DNA of 64,000 bases from Thermus hydrothermalis (GTDB lineage Bacteria; Deinococcota; Deinococci; Deinococcales; Thermaceae), in the NCBI RefSeq assembly GCF_022760925.1, contig NZ_JAKTNT010000001.1:42634-106633 (forward strand). The letters are read 5' to 3'. How positions within the stretch are numbered: position 1 is the stretch's first letter; the number at the start of each line of letters is the position of its first letter. The notes below the pieces were generated by a model, which worked only from the letters and a program-made list of their open reading frames with translations, was not told the origin of the DNA and did not search any database. Positions 6,839-14,491 of this stretch are shown here, one piece after another. Position numbers and translations under genes: made by a program.

Positions 6839-8715
6839 GGAAGCACCTTATCCAGGTCCTCGGGGAAGCGGTGGACCCCTTCCACCCCTTCGGGCACCCG
6901 CAGGGCCATGTAGACGAGCCGAGGGCTCCTCTCCGGCGGCGGCGCATTCCCCCAGTCCCGGGCCAGCATGAGCCCCTTCCCCTGGGTCCCCGCCACCCCC
7001 TGTACCAGGCTTTCCATGAAGGGGGCCCGTTTCCGGAGTTCCCGGGCCGTGGGCTTGCACTCCAGAAACCACAGGGCACCCCGGTAGAGGAGGACGCCGT
7101 CCACCTCCGTGTTCTGCCCGCCCAGGTCCTCCCGCCCTCCCAGGGGCACGAGGTTGCCGCCCATGGCCGCCCTACCTCCTCTGGTCGCAAGGTGGGCCTG
7201 GAGCTCGGCGAAAGCGAGGTACTCCAGGGCAAGACCCTTCAGGCTTCCCCTGTCCTTACCGGAAAACTCCCGGCCAAACCGCCTCCACCGGTCAAGGAAG
7301 CCTTTGACTAGGGGAGAGGTGTCCCATCCCCGCTCCGCCTCTTCCCAGCCCTCGAGGATGCGGCGGGCCAAAGCCAAGAGCTCGGGGTCCGGGTAAGGTC
7401 TCCCCACCTTGCCGAGGAGCCGGTACACTCGCAGGAGAGGGTAGGCCTCCGGGTCGCCCTCCCCCCAGGGAACGGGGAGCTCGCCCCCCTCTAGCCGCAA
7501 AAGCCGGTCCCGGTCCAGGTAGGAGGCCTCCACCCCTTTCCCCAAGGCGAGGAATAGGCCCATGGCCAAGGCGGTGGTGCCCCCATTGAGGTTGGCGTGC
7601 ACGGGTAACCCCCGCCTCGAGGCCTCCTCCACCACGGGGCCTAGAAGCCTGACCACCTCCTTCCAGGCCCAGGGGGAGGAGAGGAAGCTGAAGTGGACCC
7701 GCACCCCCTGTTCCCGGAAAAAGGCTTGGGCCGAGCGGAGTTGCCCCTCCATTTCCCCGGTGGCGAGGGGGTAGACCTCCTCAGGCTTGGCGTGGAGGTA
7801 AGCGGCGTAAAGGGGCATGCTCTGCTCGGAAAGGAGGGCGAGAAGGCTTGGCCCCTGTGGGGCGGGAAGGGCCTTCTTGGGGGCCTTGCCCTGGGCTTGG
7901 GGAGCGAGGTGCGCCGCCAAGGGCTTTTCCGGGTGGGCGAGGAGAACCCCCTGCTCCTGCGCCCAGGCCCGCCAGCGGGCCAGGACGTTGCCCCTTTGTT
8001 TGGCGTGGAGGCTTTGCAGGTGGGCGGCGTGGAAGGCCACCACGGGCCGGCACAGGTAGCCTCCAAGCCTCTGGGCCTCCTGGCGGTGCTGGGCGAGGGC
8101 GTTCCGCTCCATCTCCCCCTTAGGGTTCCCAAGGTGGGGGCGCACCCAGTAGGGCCGGCCCCGGTAGACCACAAAGAGGCCTCCCCCACGCCCATGAAGC
8201 CGCACGGCCTCTGCCCCTTGGAGGAAGGCCCTGGGCGGTTGCACGGGCTCCACCTCCTCCCCCTCGGGCCGGAGGTAGAGGCGGAGGTAGTCCGCTAGCG
8301 TCAGGGCAGCACCCCCGTCTCGCACCTCCTCCCCTTCCTCCGGGAGGAAGAAGAGGGCCCGGGGGGCCTCGAGGTCCCGGTGGGCGTCCAGGAGGAAGAC
8401 CCTGGCCCCCGTCCCCTGCCAGCGGCGGAGGGAGCGGAGGGCGAGGAGCTTGGAGCCCCCGGTGAGGTTGACCCAAACCCCCTCTCCTGGCTCCACCCCT
8501 GCCCCGTCCAAAGCCCCCGCTTCCAGCAGGCGGTAGGGGGTGCCCTCCTCCTCAAGGAGCCGCAGAAGGGCCTCCCACTTCTTCTCGTACCCCGGCCAGG
8601 GCCTTTCGGCGTAGAAGACCGCTTCCTCCACGCTGCCCGCGCGGCTACGCACGAACTTGAGCCCTATGTAGGCGGGGCCGGGCTCGTTGCCCAAGAGAGA
8701 AACGTAGACCGCCAT
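6835..8715 (-). CDS. can1: CRISPR ancillary nuclease Can1-like (two CARF domains, PD-(D/E)XK nuclease)
   Basis: The protein has 626 residues, close to the roughly 636 of the Thermus thermophilus Can1 that I recall as a cyclic tetra-adenylate-activated DNA nickase of type III CRISPR systems. A CARF-type motif VNLTGGSKLLAL lies at residues 82-93. A second CARF-like motif, NLNGGTTALAMG, lies near residue 385. The C-terminal domain carries the nuclease signature: EVD near 536-538 and ECK at 552-554. The segment between the CARF domains would be the degenerate nuclease-like domain of Can1. It follows a truncated csm6-like gene by 3 nt, as an operon. No CRISPR array or type III effector genes are in the window, so its signal must come from a system elsewhere. 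Confidence 0.85.
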   Translation of the reverse strand: MAVYVSLLGNEPGPAYIGLKFVRSRAGSVEEAVFYAERPWPGYEKKWEALLRLLEEEGTPYRLLEAGALDGAGVEPGEGVWVNLTGGSKLLALRSLRRWQGTGARVFLLDAHRDLEAPRALFFLPEEGEEVRDGGAALTLADYLRLYLRPEGEEVEPVQPPRAFLQGAEAVRLHGRGGGLFVVYRGRPYWVRPHLGNPKGEMERNALAQHRQEAQRLGGYLCRPVVAFHAAHLQSLHAKQRGNVLARWRAWAQEQGVLLAHPEKPLAAHLAPQAQGKAPKKALPAPQGPSLLALLSEQSMPLYAAYLHAKPEEVYPLATGEMEGQLRSAQAFFREQGVRVHFSFLSSPWAWKEVVRLLGPVVEEASRRGLPVHANLNGGTTALAMGLFLALGKGVEASYLDRDRLLRLEGGELPVPWGEGDPEAYPLLRVYRLLGKVGRPYPDPELLALARRILEGWEEAERGWDTSPLVKGFLDRWRRFGREFSGKDRGSLKGLALEYLAFAELQAHLATRGGRAAMGGNLVPLGGREDLGGQNTEVDGVLLYRGALWFLECKPTARELRKRAPFMESLVQGVAGTQGKGLMLARDWGNAPPPERSPRLVYMALRVPEGVEGVHRFPEDLDKVLP

Positions 8716-8718
8716 GGC

Positions 8719-9420
8719 TCACCGGGGCAAGGGGATGGCCTCGAGGTCCGGCTGGAACCCGAGCGCCCCTTGGAGGTCCTGAAAGAGCTTCCGGGCGAGG
8801 GCCGCCACCTGGTCCACCTGCTTCTCCGTGGGCACCTGCAGGCCGTGGACGAGGAGGGCCTGGTTTCTGGCCTTGAGCACCCCAGCAAGCCCCTGCAGGT
8901 CCCGGACGTTCAGGGAGGCCAGGAGGGGGTCCCCCAGCACCCGGAGGAAGGCCAAGACCTCCAGAAGCCCGAGCTTTTCCCGAACCCTCGGGGCCTCGTT
9001 CCCCGGGAGGATGCGCCGAAGCTCCTCCGCTAAAGCCTCCGCCTCCTCCGGGGAGAGCCCGGGGGCCTCGGCAAGGCGGCCGAACCGGCCAAGCCGCTCC
9101 TGGAGGAGGAGTTCCAGGGCCCGGTAGGCGTAGAGGGCCGCCAGGGTGGTCTGGCCCCGCTTGCCGAAGCGTTCGCTCAGGTGAAGGAGGGTGGCCGCCA
9201 CCGCCAGCACCCCTCGGGGGTTCGCCAGGTCCCCTGTGGAAAGAAGCTCCCGCGCCGCTTGGAGAAGCTCCGTTTGGCGCTTGAGGCGCCCGAAGTGGCG
9301 GGCCAGGGGGTGCTGGAGCCAGACGTTCCTGCCCAGGGCCTCGAGGAGGCTTTCCCCCTTCCTGGCCGCCTCCTTAAAGTCCAGGGCCCGCCAAGCCCGG
9401 TACATCTCGGCGAGGAGGTG
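8719..9420 (-). pseudogene. Csm6-like CRISPR ribonuclease, 3' fragment with HEPN domain
   Basis: About 234 residues of a Csm6/Cas02710-type protein remain. The helical domain ends with LKARNQALLVHGL, an R-x6-H HEPN ribonuclease motif, and a short C-terminal tail. The N-terminal CARF domain is absent. Reading upstream, the frame runs into a TnpB element at about 9421. A CARF fragment of the same family sits on the opposite strand at 12756, beyond the plasmid origin. Without its CARF domain the HEPN part cannot sense cyclic oligoadenylate, so this copy is taken as inactive. The fragment is directly upstream of can1. Confidence 0.75.
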
Positions 9421-9429
9421 GTGACGACT

Positions 9430-9449
9430 CCTCGGACTAAAGTCCGAGG
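9430..9449 (-). repeat. Right-end hairpin of the TnpB element
   Basis: Perfect inverted repeat: CCTCGGACT at 9430-9438, AGTCCGAGG at 9441-9449, only two bases between. It lies just downstream of the tnpB stop. Imperfect palindromes at this place are recognised by the TnpA partner, and the region overlaps where guide (omega) RNAs of TnpB proteins are encoded. Confidence 0.6.
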
Positions 9450-9458
9450 CTTCTCGGT

Positions 9459-10596
9459 TCAAGATACAGCTATCCCTGTATCTTTCCCCGAAGGCCCCGT
9501 CCAGGCCCGAGCCAAGATGTTCCGCGCAGCGGCCACATCCCTGTGAAGCGGCGTCCCGCAGGATGAACAAACAAACTCCCTCACCCACAGGGGCTTTTTC
9601 TCCCTGTGGCCGCACACCGGACAGTCCTGGCTCGTGTATTTGGGGTCTACCCTTATGACTCGCCTACCAGCCTCCTCCGCTTTGTAGGCGAGGATTTGCA
9701 AAAACTGCGCCCAACCGGCATCGTGTACGCCCTTGGCTGTGTGGCTACGAGCTAAGCCAAGAACGTTCAGGTCTTCGTGGACGATAGTCCCATAGCGGTT
9801 AACAAGCCTCCTCGCCACCTTGTGGTGGAAGTCCAACCTTTGCCTAGCTACCTTCCGGTGTAGCTTGGCAAACTCTTCCTTGGCCTTCAGGTAGCGACAG
9901 CTCCCCTTCCCTTTACGAGAGAGCTCCCTCTGCTTCCTAGCCAGCCTCTCCTGGGTCTTCTGGTAGTACCGAGGGGCTTCTATCTTTTCCCCCTCCGAGG
10001 TGATGAGGAAGTGGGGGTTGGTCCCCAGGTCAAGGCCCACCGCCTCCCTAGACGGGGGAAGCGGTTTGGGGTCTACCTCACACACAAAGACGATGTACCA
10101 TTCGTCCCCTTCTCTTTTGATTGTGGCGGTCTTGATTTTCCCTTCAAGCGGGCGGTGCATCTTGACCTTAACCGAACCAATCCCGTGAAGAAGAACCCGC
10201 TTCCCGCCCTCCTGGACTTTGATCCCGGTGGCGTAGGCCTGGGGGAAGGTGAAGGCGTCGTAGCGTCCCTTTCCCTTGAACCGGGGGTAGCCGGCTTTAC
10301 CCTTTCTGGCTTTTAGGCGGCGGAAGAAGCCCTTGAAGGCTCGGTCTACTCTCTTAAGAACGTCTTGCAGGACCTGGGAGTGGACCCTATTTGTACTCCG
10401 GCAGGTCGGCTCTTATCTCTGGGAGCCACCTCATTTGTTCGTAGAGGGAAAGGCTTTTCTTCGCTTTCCTATGTGCCATCCTCCGTTCTTGGAGGGCGGC
10501 GTTGTAGAGCTGGCGGCAGAGCTCCAGGGTGCGCTCCAGGTCCTTTTGCTGGGGCTTGGTGGGGTAGAGGCGGTATTTGAAGGCTTTACGTGCCAC
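9459..10596 (-). pseudogene. tnpB: tnpB RNA-guided nuclease gene, one-base frameshift
   Basis: The GTG at 10596 starts MARKAFKYRLYPTKPQQKDL, a typical TnpB N-terminus, which stops at TAG after PEYK (about 10387). The match continues at once in another frame: VHSQVLQDVLKRVDRAFKGF through RFKGKGRYDAF to the end at 9459. All later TnpB signatures are kept: the RuvC-like acids in GLDLG, VHEDLN and LHRDVAAARN, and a zinc finger CPVCGH...CSSCGT. Only the single-base shift near 10384 separates the two parts, so the lesion is recent, a sequencing error, or rescued by ribosomal frameshifting. A -10 box TATTGT lies 8 nt before the GTG. Confidence 0.8.
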
Positions 10597-10604
10597 GTGC
10601 CATC

Positions 10605-10610
10605 ACAATA
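10605..10610 (-). promoter_or_regulatory. -10 hexamer TATTGT upstream of tnpB
   Basis: Eight nt before the GTG start of tnpB, suggesting a leaderless or near-leaderless message. Confidence 0.35.
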
Positions 10611-10703
10611 GCGCATCCTCCGCTTGTCCTGCTATGTGCACCTTCGACGGGCGTGGGGGAGTTTATGTATCCCCGGCTCGGGAACTGGGGGATTATCGCT
10701 TCC

Positions 10704-10820
10704 CTACGCCGCCCCCTCTTTTCTGTAAAGGGCCTGGGAGTTCCCGCCCGCAGCCACCGCCTCCTTGTACCTGGCCCACGCCTCTTGCAACGCCTTCCAC
10801 CGTTCCTGCTCTTGGAGCAT
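10704..10820 (-). CDS. Small helical ORF, possibly a truncated gene
   Basis: An ATG at 10820 opens 38 codons, MLQEQERWKALQEAWARYKE..., a plausible helical protein start. TATAAG at 10828-10833 lies 7 nt before it, the arrangement seen at many genes here. The frame ends soon after, towards the TnpB element, so this may be the first part of a gene cut by the insertion. It is divergent from repA and shares its upstream region. Function unknown. Confidence 0.35.
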   Translation of the reverse strand: MLQEQERWKALQEAWARYKEAVAAGGNSQALYRKEGAA

Positions 10821-10856
10821 GGAAACCCTTATACCACAAGGCCCCCCTCCGGTAGA

Positions 10857-12239
10857 ATGGACCGGAACATGGCCGCAAGCCGCCCTTCCAAGAAGGAGGT
10901 CCTGGCCCGGGCGCAGCACCTGGACGAGGCCAACGTGGCCCGCCTTGGGCTCATCTCCATCCAGGAGCGCATCCCCGAGGGCTACTCCTCTTGGGAAGAG
11001 GAGTTTGAGTTCCTGGGCAAGCCGGTGAAGCTGGCCTGCTACGCCAGCGAAAAGGTGGGGGGCGTGCCCCACGGCTTGGACAACGAGGTTTCCTTGGCCC
11101 TCATCGCCCTTTACTTCAACGCCGGAAGCCCCGAGGACGGCACCTTCACCGCCACCCCTTACCAGATCCTGAAGCTCATGGGCCTGGACACCTCGGGCTA
11201 CTACTACCAGGCCCTCAAGGAGAGCCTCATGCGCCTCACCACCGCCACTTACGTCCTCTCAGAGGCCTGGCGGGCGGATGGGCGCTGGCAGAGCGTCACC
11301 TTCCGCTACATAGAGAAGCTGGAGTACACCTCTTCCGCCGAGGGCAAGCTGGACCGGGCCAGCGTCTTGCGCATCACTCTGGCCAAGGAAATCGTGCGCT
11401 CGCTAAAGCAAAACTACGTGAAGCCCATTGACATTGAGTTCATGGCGAGCCTCCGCCGCCCCTTGAGCCGGGCCCTGTACCGGCTTTTGGACGCCCAGCG
11501 GTTTTCCCCGGAGAACCCGGCCCCCCTCACCCGGTTTGAGGTGAACCTCATGGAGTGGGCCGCCGCCTGCAAGATCGTCCACAAGCGGCCCGACAAGGTG
11601 CGGCGCACCCTCGAGCCCGCCCACGAGGAGCTCATAGAGCGCCGCTACCTTCAGTCCGTGGAATACATCGGCCGGGGCCAGAACCAGACCATCGTCTACG
11701 TCTTCGGCGAGGAGGCGGGCGGGGTCCCAGATATGGAGGCGGTGGAGCTCCTGATGGCGGAGGGCCTTTCCTTCACCAGCGCCTATTCCCTCGCCCGCCG
11801 CTACCCCTTGGCCCACATCAAGGAGCGCTTGGAGCGGTACCGGAACATCCTGGCCTCCGGGTACAAACCCAAGAACAATCTGGGCTTCCTGGTGGACGTG
11901 ATCCGGGACGAAAGCGGCAAGTACGCCCGCGCCCTCCCCCCCGCCTCCGCCCGCAGGGTCCAGGCCAAGGTGGAGGAGGAGGAGGCCCGCCGCATAGAGG
12001 AAGAGGCGGAAAGGGAGTGGCAGAACATGCCCAAGGAGGCCCAGGTGCGCCGGGCGGTGCAGGTGGCCCAGCTCCTTTTGCGTTCCCGCCTTTCCGTGGG
12101 CGACCTCGAGGACCTCACCCGCCTCATGGAGGCGGGGGTGCTTGAGCCGCGGCGGGTGGTGGAGGAGCTCAAGGAGGCGGCGTCCCGGGGGACTTTGGAG
12201 GAATGGGTCCAAAGTTTCCGCATGGGGCTGGGGGAGTAG
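10857..12239 (+). CDS. repA: Plasmid replication initiator protein
   Basis: Counted from ATG 10857 the protein has 460 residues; ATG 10869 is an equally good start, with TAGAAT at 10853-10858 as a possible -10 box. It resembles the RepA initiators of large Thermus plasmids: a conserved N-terminal half with LARAQHLDEANVARLGLISIQERIPEGY, a winged-helix-like region around FTATPYQILKLMGLDTSGYYYQALK, and a long charged helical C-terminus. Recognition as RepA rests on this resemblance plus location: six direct iterons start 4 bp after its stop codon and parAB follow 2.2 kb downstream. It would bind the iterons to open the origin and control copy number. Confidence 0.8.
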   Translation: MDRNMAASRPSKKEVLARAQHLDEANVARLGLISIQERIPEGYSSWEEEFEFLGKPVKLACYASEKVGGVPHGLDNEVSLALIALYFNAGSPEDGTFTATPYQILKLMGLDTSGYYYQALKESLMRLTTATYVLSEAWRADGRWQSVTFRYIEKLEYTSSAEGKLDRASVLRITLAKEIVRSLKQNYVKPIDIEFMASLRRPLSRALYRLLDAQRFSPENPAPLTRFEVNLMEWAAACKIVHKRPDKVRRTLEPAHEELIERRYLQSVEYIGRGQNQTIVYVFGEEAGGVPDMEAVELLMAEGLSFTSAYSLARRYPLAHIKERLERYRNILASGYKPKNNLGFLVDVIRDESGKYARALPPASARRVQAKVEEEEARRIEEEAEREWQNMPKEAQVRRAVQVAQLLLRSRLSVGDLEDLTRLMEAGVLEPRRVVEELKEAASRGTLEEWVQSFRMGLGE

Positions 12240-12242
12240 GGG

Positions 12243-12464
12243 TATCGGAAGACTTGGGGAGTTTTGGGCGGGGCGGGAAGCGAAACCCCGCCCTTTTCCC
12301 TTAGTTAAGGCAAAATCGGCTCGTACCCCGACTATCGGAAGACTTGGGGAGTTTGCCCGGTCCCGTATCGGAAGACTTGGGGAGTTTGGGGAGCAAACTA
12401 TCGGAAGACTTGGGGAGTTGGTATCGGAAGACTTGGGGAGTTCTATCGGAAGACTTGGGGAGTT
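12243..12464 (+). repeat. Six iterons of the plasmid origin
   Basis: The sequence TATCGGAAGACTTGGGGAGT (followed by T) occurs exactly at 12243, 12333, 12366, 12399, 12422 and 12444, all in the same orientation. Start-to-start spacings are 90, 33, 33, 23 and 22 bp. A diverged copy (TATCGGAAGTCTTGGGGTGT) is at 12671. Direct repeats of this kind next to a rep gene are initiator-binding sites. The 22-33 bp spacing is two to three helical turns. They are not CRISPR repeats, because the spacers are short and unequal. Confidence 0.9.
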
Positions 12465-12517
12465 TTTCACCCCGGTTTGCGTCCTGAACGCGGTTTTCGC
12501 CCCGCCGCCCCCCGTCC

Positions 12518-12610
12518 TTGTTGTTGATCATCAATATATCAATGGGTTTAGAGCATTTAAGGAGATTAATAGAGATCAACAACACGGCACTATTGTTTGG
12601 ATCCATTCCC
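12518..12610. other. AT-rich segment with 10-bp inverted repeat, candidate unwinding element
   Basis: This stretch is markedly richer in A and T than the rest of the window. A perfect inverted repeat GTTGTTGATC (12520-12529) / GATCAACAAC (12574-12583) encloses TCAATATATCAATG-type sequence. Position between the iterons and a diverged iteron at 12671 suits a DNA-unwinding element of the origin. No clear DnaA box was found. Confidence 0.5.
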
Positions 12611-12755
12611 TTTAGCGTTGGACAGGGCTCCCCTCTTTCCTTGCTCCATGTAACGTATCCAAGCAATGGCTATCGGAAGTCTTGGGGTGTCCTTCCCCCG
12701 GAAGCCCTCCGTGCCTGGCCCCGGTGGGTGCCCATCCCGAATGATAAAGCTCTGT

Positions 12756-13064
12756 ATGAAGGTCCTCATCCTCACGGTAGGGACCACCCCAGGCCCCCTG
12801 GAGGAGGCCTTGGCCCACCACGCCCCGGAAGGGGTGGTTTTCCTGGCGAGCCAGGACACCCATCCCGTGGCGGCGAAGCTGGTGCGGGACTATGGCACCT
12901 CCTTGCGCCATCACGCCTCCTTTCTGGACTGGTCCGAAAGCTTTGCTGCAAGCTATCACGTAACCTTGAAGAACCCAAAGACGTTCCTGAAACAGAAGAG
13001 ACTGGCGCCGGTTGCCTACCTGAAAGCGAGTACCAGGGCCAGCGAAGCGAGCGCTACCGTGTGA
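12756..13064 (+). pseudogene. Csm6-like CARF-domain 5' fragment
   Basis: ATG 12756 opens MKVLILTVGTTPGPLEEALA...EGVVFLASQDTHPVAAKLVRDYG, the N-terminal Rossmann strand and loop of a CARF domain of the Csm6/Cas02710 family. Similarity fades after about 60 residues, and the frame ends at 13064 with unrelated sequence. The HEPN part of such a protein lies at 8719-9420 on the other strand. The two pieces would form one gene with a missing middle if the segment between them were inverted. Confidence 0.65.
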
Positions 13065-13089
13065 GCGATGGGCACCGGGGCCGAATGGG

Positions 13090-13095
13090 TACAAT
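13090..13095 (+). promoter_or_regulatory. -10 hexamer TACAAT of cas6
   Basis: Six nt before the ATG at 13102, again pointing to a leaderless transcript. Confidence 0.5.
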
Positions 13096-13101
13096 CGGGC
13101 C

Positions 13102-13836
13102 ATGGTCTTGGCGGCGCTGGTGCTCCTCCTGGAGGGCGAGGCCCCGCCCGAGCCCTTGGGCCTAAGGGGGTTTTTCTACGGGCTCCTGCGGGAGGTGGCC
13201 CCCGAGGTGCACGACCAGGGGGAAAACCCCTTTGCCCTGGGGTTTGGGGGGAAGGAGGGGGCTTACTGGGCCCGGGTGAGCTTTCTAAGGGAGGACCTCT
13301 ATGCCCGGCTCTCCCCTACCCTCTTCGCCCTCGAGGGCCAGGAGGTGCGCCTGGGGACCCCCTTCCGCCTCAAGGCCGTGCTCCAGGAGGGACACCCCTG
13401 GGCGGGGGTCACCACCTACCCGAGGCTTTTCCAGAACCCCTTAGGGCCGGACCTCCCCTTGCGCTTCCACGCCCCCACCTTCTTCCGCCGCAAGGGGGTG
13501 CACTACCCTCTCCCCGAGCCTAGGCTGGTGATGGAGAGCCTCTTACGGCGCCTCGAGGCCTTCGGCACCCTCAAGGCCCCAGAGGAGGTGCGGGAGGCCC
13601 TCTTGGAGAGGACCACGGTGCGCTGGCTGGAGGGGCGCACCCTGAGGGCGGCCACGGAGGTGGACACCGTGGGCTTCGTGGGCCGGGTGGTCTACCACCT
13701 CCCTAGGGCCACGGAGGAGGAGCGGGCTTGGCTTTGGGCCTTGGGGCGCTTCGCCTTCTTCGCCGGGGTGGGGGCCAAGACTGCCCTGGGCTACGGGCGG
13801 GCCAAGGTGTTCGCCCCGAGGGAGGGGGATGGGTAG
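13102..13836 (+). CDS. cas6: CRISPR pre-crRNA endoribonuclease Cas6
   Basis: The protein has 244 residues, the usual Cas6 size, built of two ferredoxin-like halves. The C-terminal Gly-rich loop typical of Cas6 is clear: FAGVGAKTALGYGRAK. The N-terminal half has the FYGLLRE...HDQGENPF pattern expected before the catalytic loop. Cas6 cuts CRISPR transcripts within repeats to make crRNA. No repeat array is near it; it sits between a csm6 fragment and a small membrane protein gene that overlaps its end by 8 nt. The TACAAT box 6 nt before the ATG fixes the start. Confidence 0.85.
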   Translation: MVLAALVLLLEGEAPPEPLGLRGFFYGLLREVAPEVHDQGENPFALGFGGKEGAYWARVSFLREDLYARLSPTLFALEGQEVRLGTPFRLKAVLQEGHPWAGVTTYPRLFQNPLGPDLPLRFHAPTFFRRKGVHYPLPEPRLVMESLLRRLEAFGTLKAPEEVREALLERTTVRWLEGRTLRAATEVDTVGFVGRVVYHLPRATEEERAWLWALGRFAFFAGVGAKTALGYGRAKVFAPREGDG

Positions 13837-14419
13837 GCTCCTTGTGGTCCTGGCCCTCCTCCTCGTGGCGGCCTGGTTTTGGCAGCGGCCCAAGCCCCCG
13901 CCGCCAGGCGTCCTGGCGCCCCATCCCCCGGTGCAGGAGCCCTTGGGGCCGGAAGATCCCCGTGCCCTGGTGAAGGGCCCCTACCGGCTAATCCCCGTGG
14001 CCCGGTTCGGCCTCGAGGCCCGTCTCCTCGCCAAGCGCCGCTACCGCTTTGACCGGTGGGCGGCGGTCGCCCCTTGGGACTTCGCCCTGGGCTGGGGACG
14101 GATGTCGGACACCGCCGTTCTCCGCCGCATGCGCATCTGGCAGGCGGACCGCTTCTACTTCTACGCTGGCTCCGGGGAGCCCCCCATCCCTTTGAGGGAG
14201 ATCGTGGAGCATAGCGCCAACATGCACCTCGTGCCGGCAAGCCCAGGGATAGAGCGGGCCATGGGCCGGGTGCGCCCTGGCCAGGTGGTGCGCCTCGAGG
14301 GCTACCTGGTGGACGTCTACGGGCCGGATGGGTCCTATTGGCGGACCTCCACCACCCGCCAGGACACGGGGGCCGGGGCGTGCGAGGTGGTCTGGGTGGT
14401 GCGTTTTGCCTTTCGGTAG
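13829..14419 (+). CDS. Conserved membrane-anchored hypothetical protein
   Basis: The protein has 196 residues. Residues 3-18 (RLLVVLALLLVAAWFW) form one N-terminal transmembrane anchor, followed by a Pro-rich linker and an external domain. That domain contains GWGRMSD, EHSANMHLVPAS and a C-terminal GQVVRLEGYLVDVYGPDG...TGAGACEVVWV strand pair. I recall similar domains in uncharacterised exported proteins; no enzyme is known to me. It overlaps the end of cas6 by 8 nt but is probably not functionally linked to CRISPR. Confidence 0.65.
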   Translation: MGRLLVVLALLLVAAWFWQRPKPPPPGVLAPHPPVQEPLGPEDPRALVKGPYRLIPVARFGLEARLLAKRRYRFDRWAAVAPWDFALGWGRMSDTAVLRRMRIWQADRFYFYAGSGEPPIPLREIVEHSANMHLVPASPGIERAMGRVRPGQVVRLEGYLVDVYGPDGSYWRTSTTRQDTGAGACEVVWVVRFAFR

Positions 14420-14455
14420 GGCCGGGGTTCTTGTGTGGGAACCGTCAGAGCCTGG

Positions 14456-14485
14456 TTGCCGAAAAGCGCACATACCTGGTATCCT
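14456..14485 (+). promoter_or_regulatory. Promoter of parAB
   Basis: A -35 box TTGCCG at 14456-14461 and a -10 box TATCCT at 14480-14485 are separated by 18 bp. The -10 box ends 6 nt before the parA ATG, so the message should be leaderless. Confidence 0.55.
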
Positions 14486-14491
14486 TCCCTC

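Larger units (their letters stand above)
9421..10620 (-). mobile_element. TnpB-only IS200/IS605-type element (boundaries approximate)
   Basis: The element carries a tnpB gene but no tnpA. It begins near 9421, where the csm6 homology stops, and ends somewhere above 10610. A hairpin typical of the right end of these elements follows tnpB. Insertion into the csm6-like gene explains the loss of its 5' part next to 9420. No target duplication is expected for this class, so the exact ends cannot be fixed by eye. Confidence 0.65.

Noticed and set aside
12243..12464. Repeat array that could be taken for a small CRISPR
   Set aside because: Units are 21 bp with gaps of about 1 to 69 bp, directly after a rep gene; they are iterons.
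11403..12470. Minus-strand frame with repeated NSPSLPI peptide
   Set aside because: It is the reverse reading of the iterons and of repA; no start signal or codon pattern supports it.
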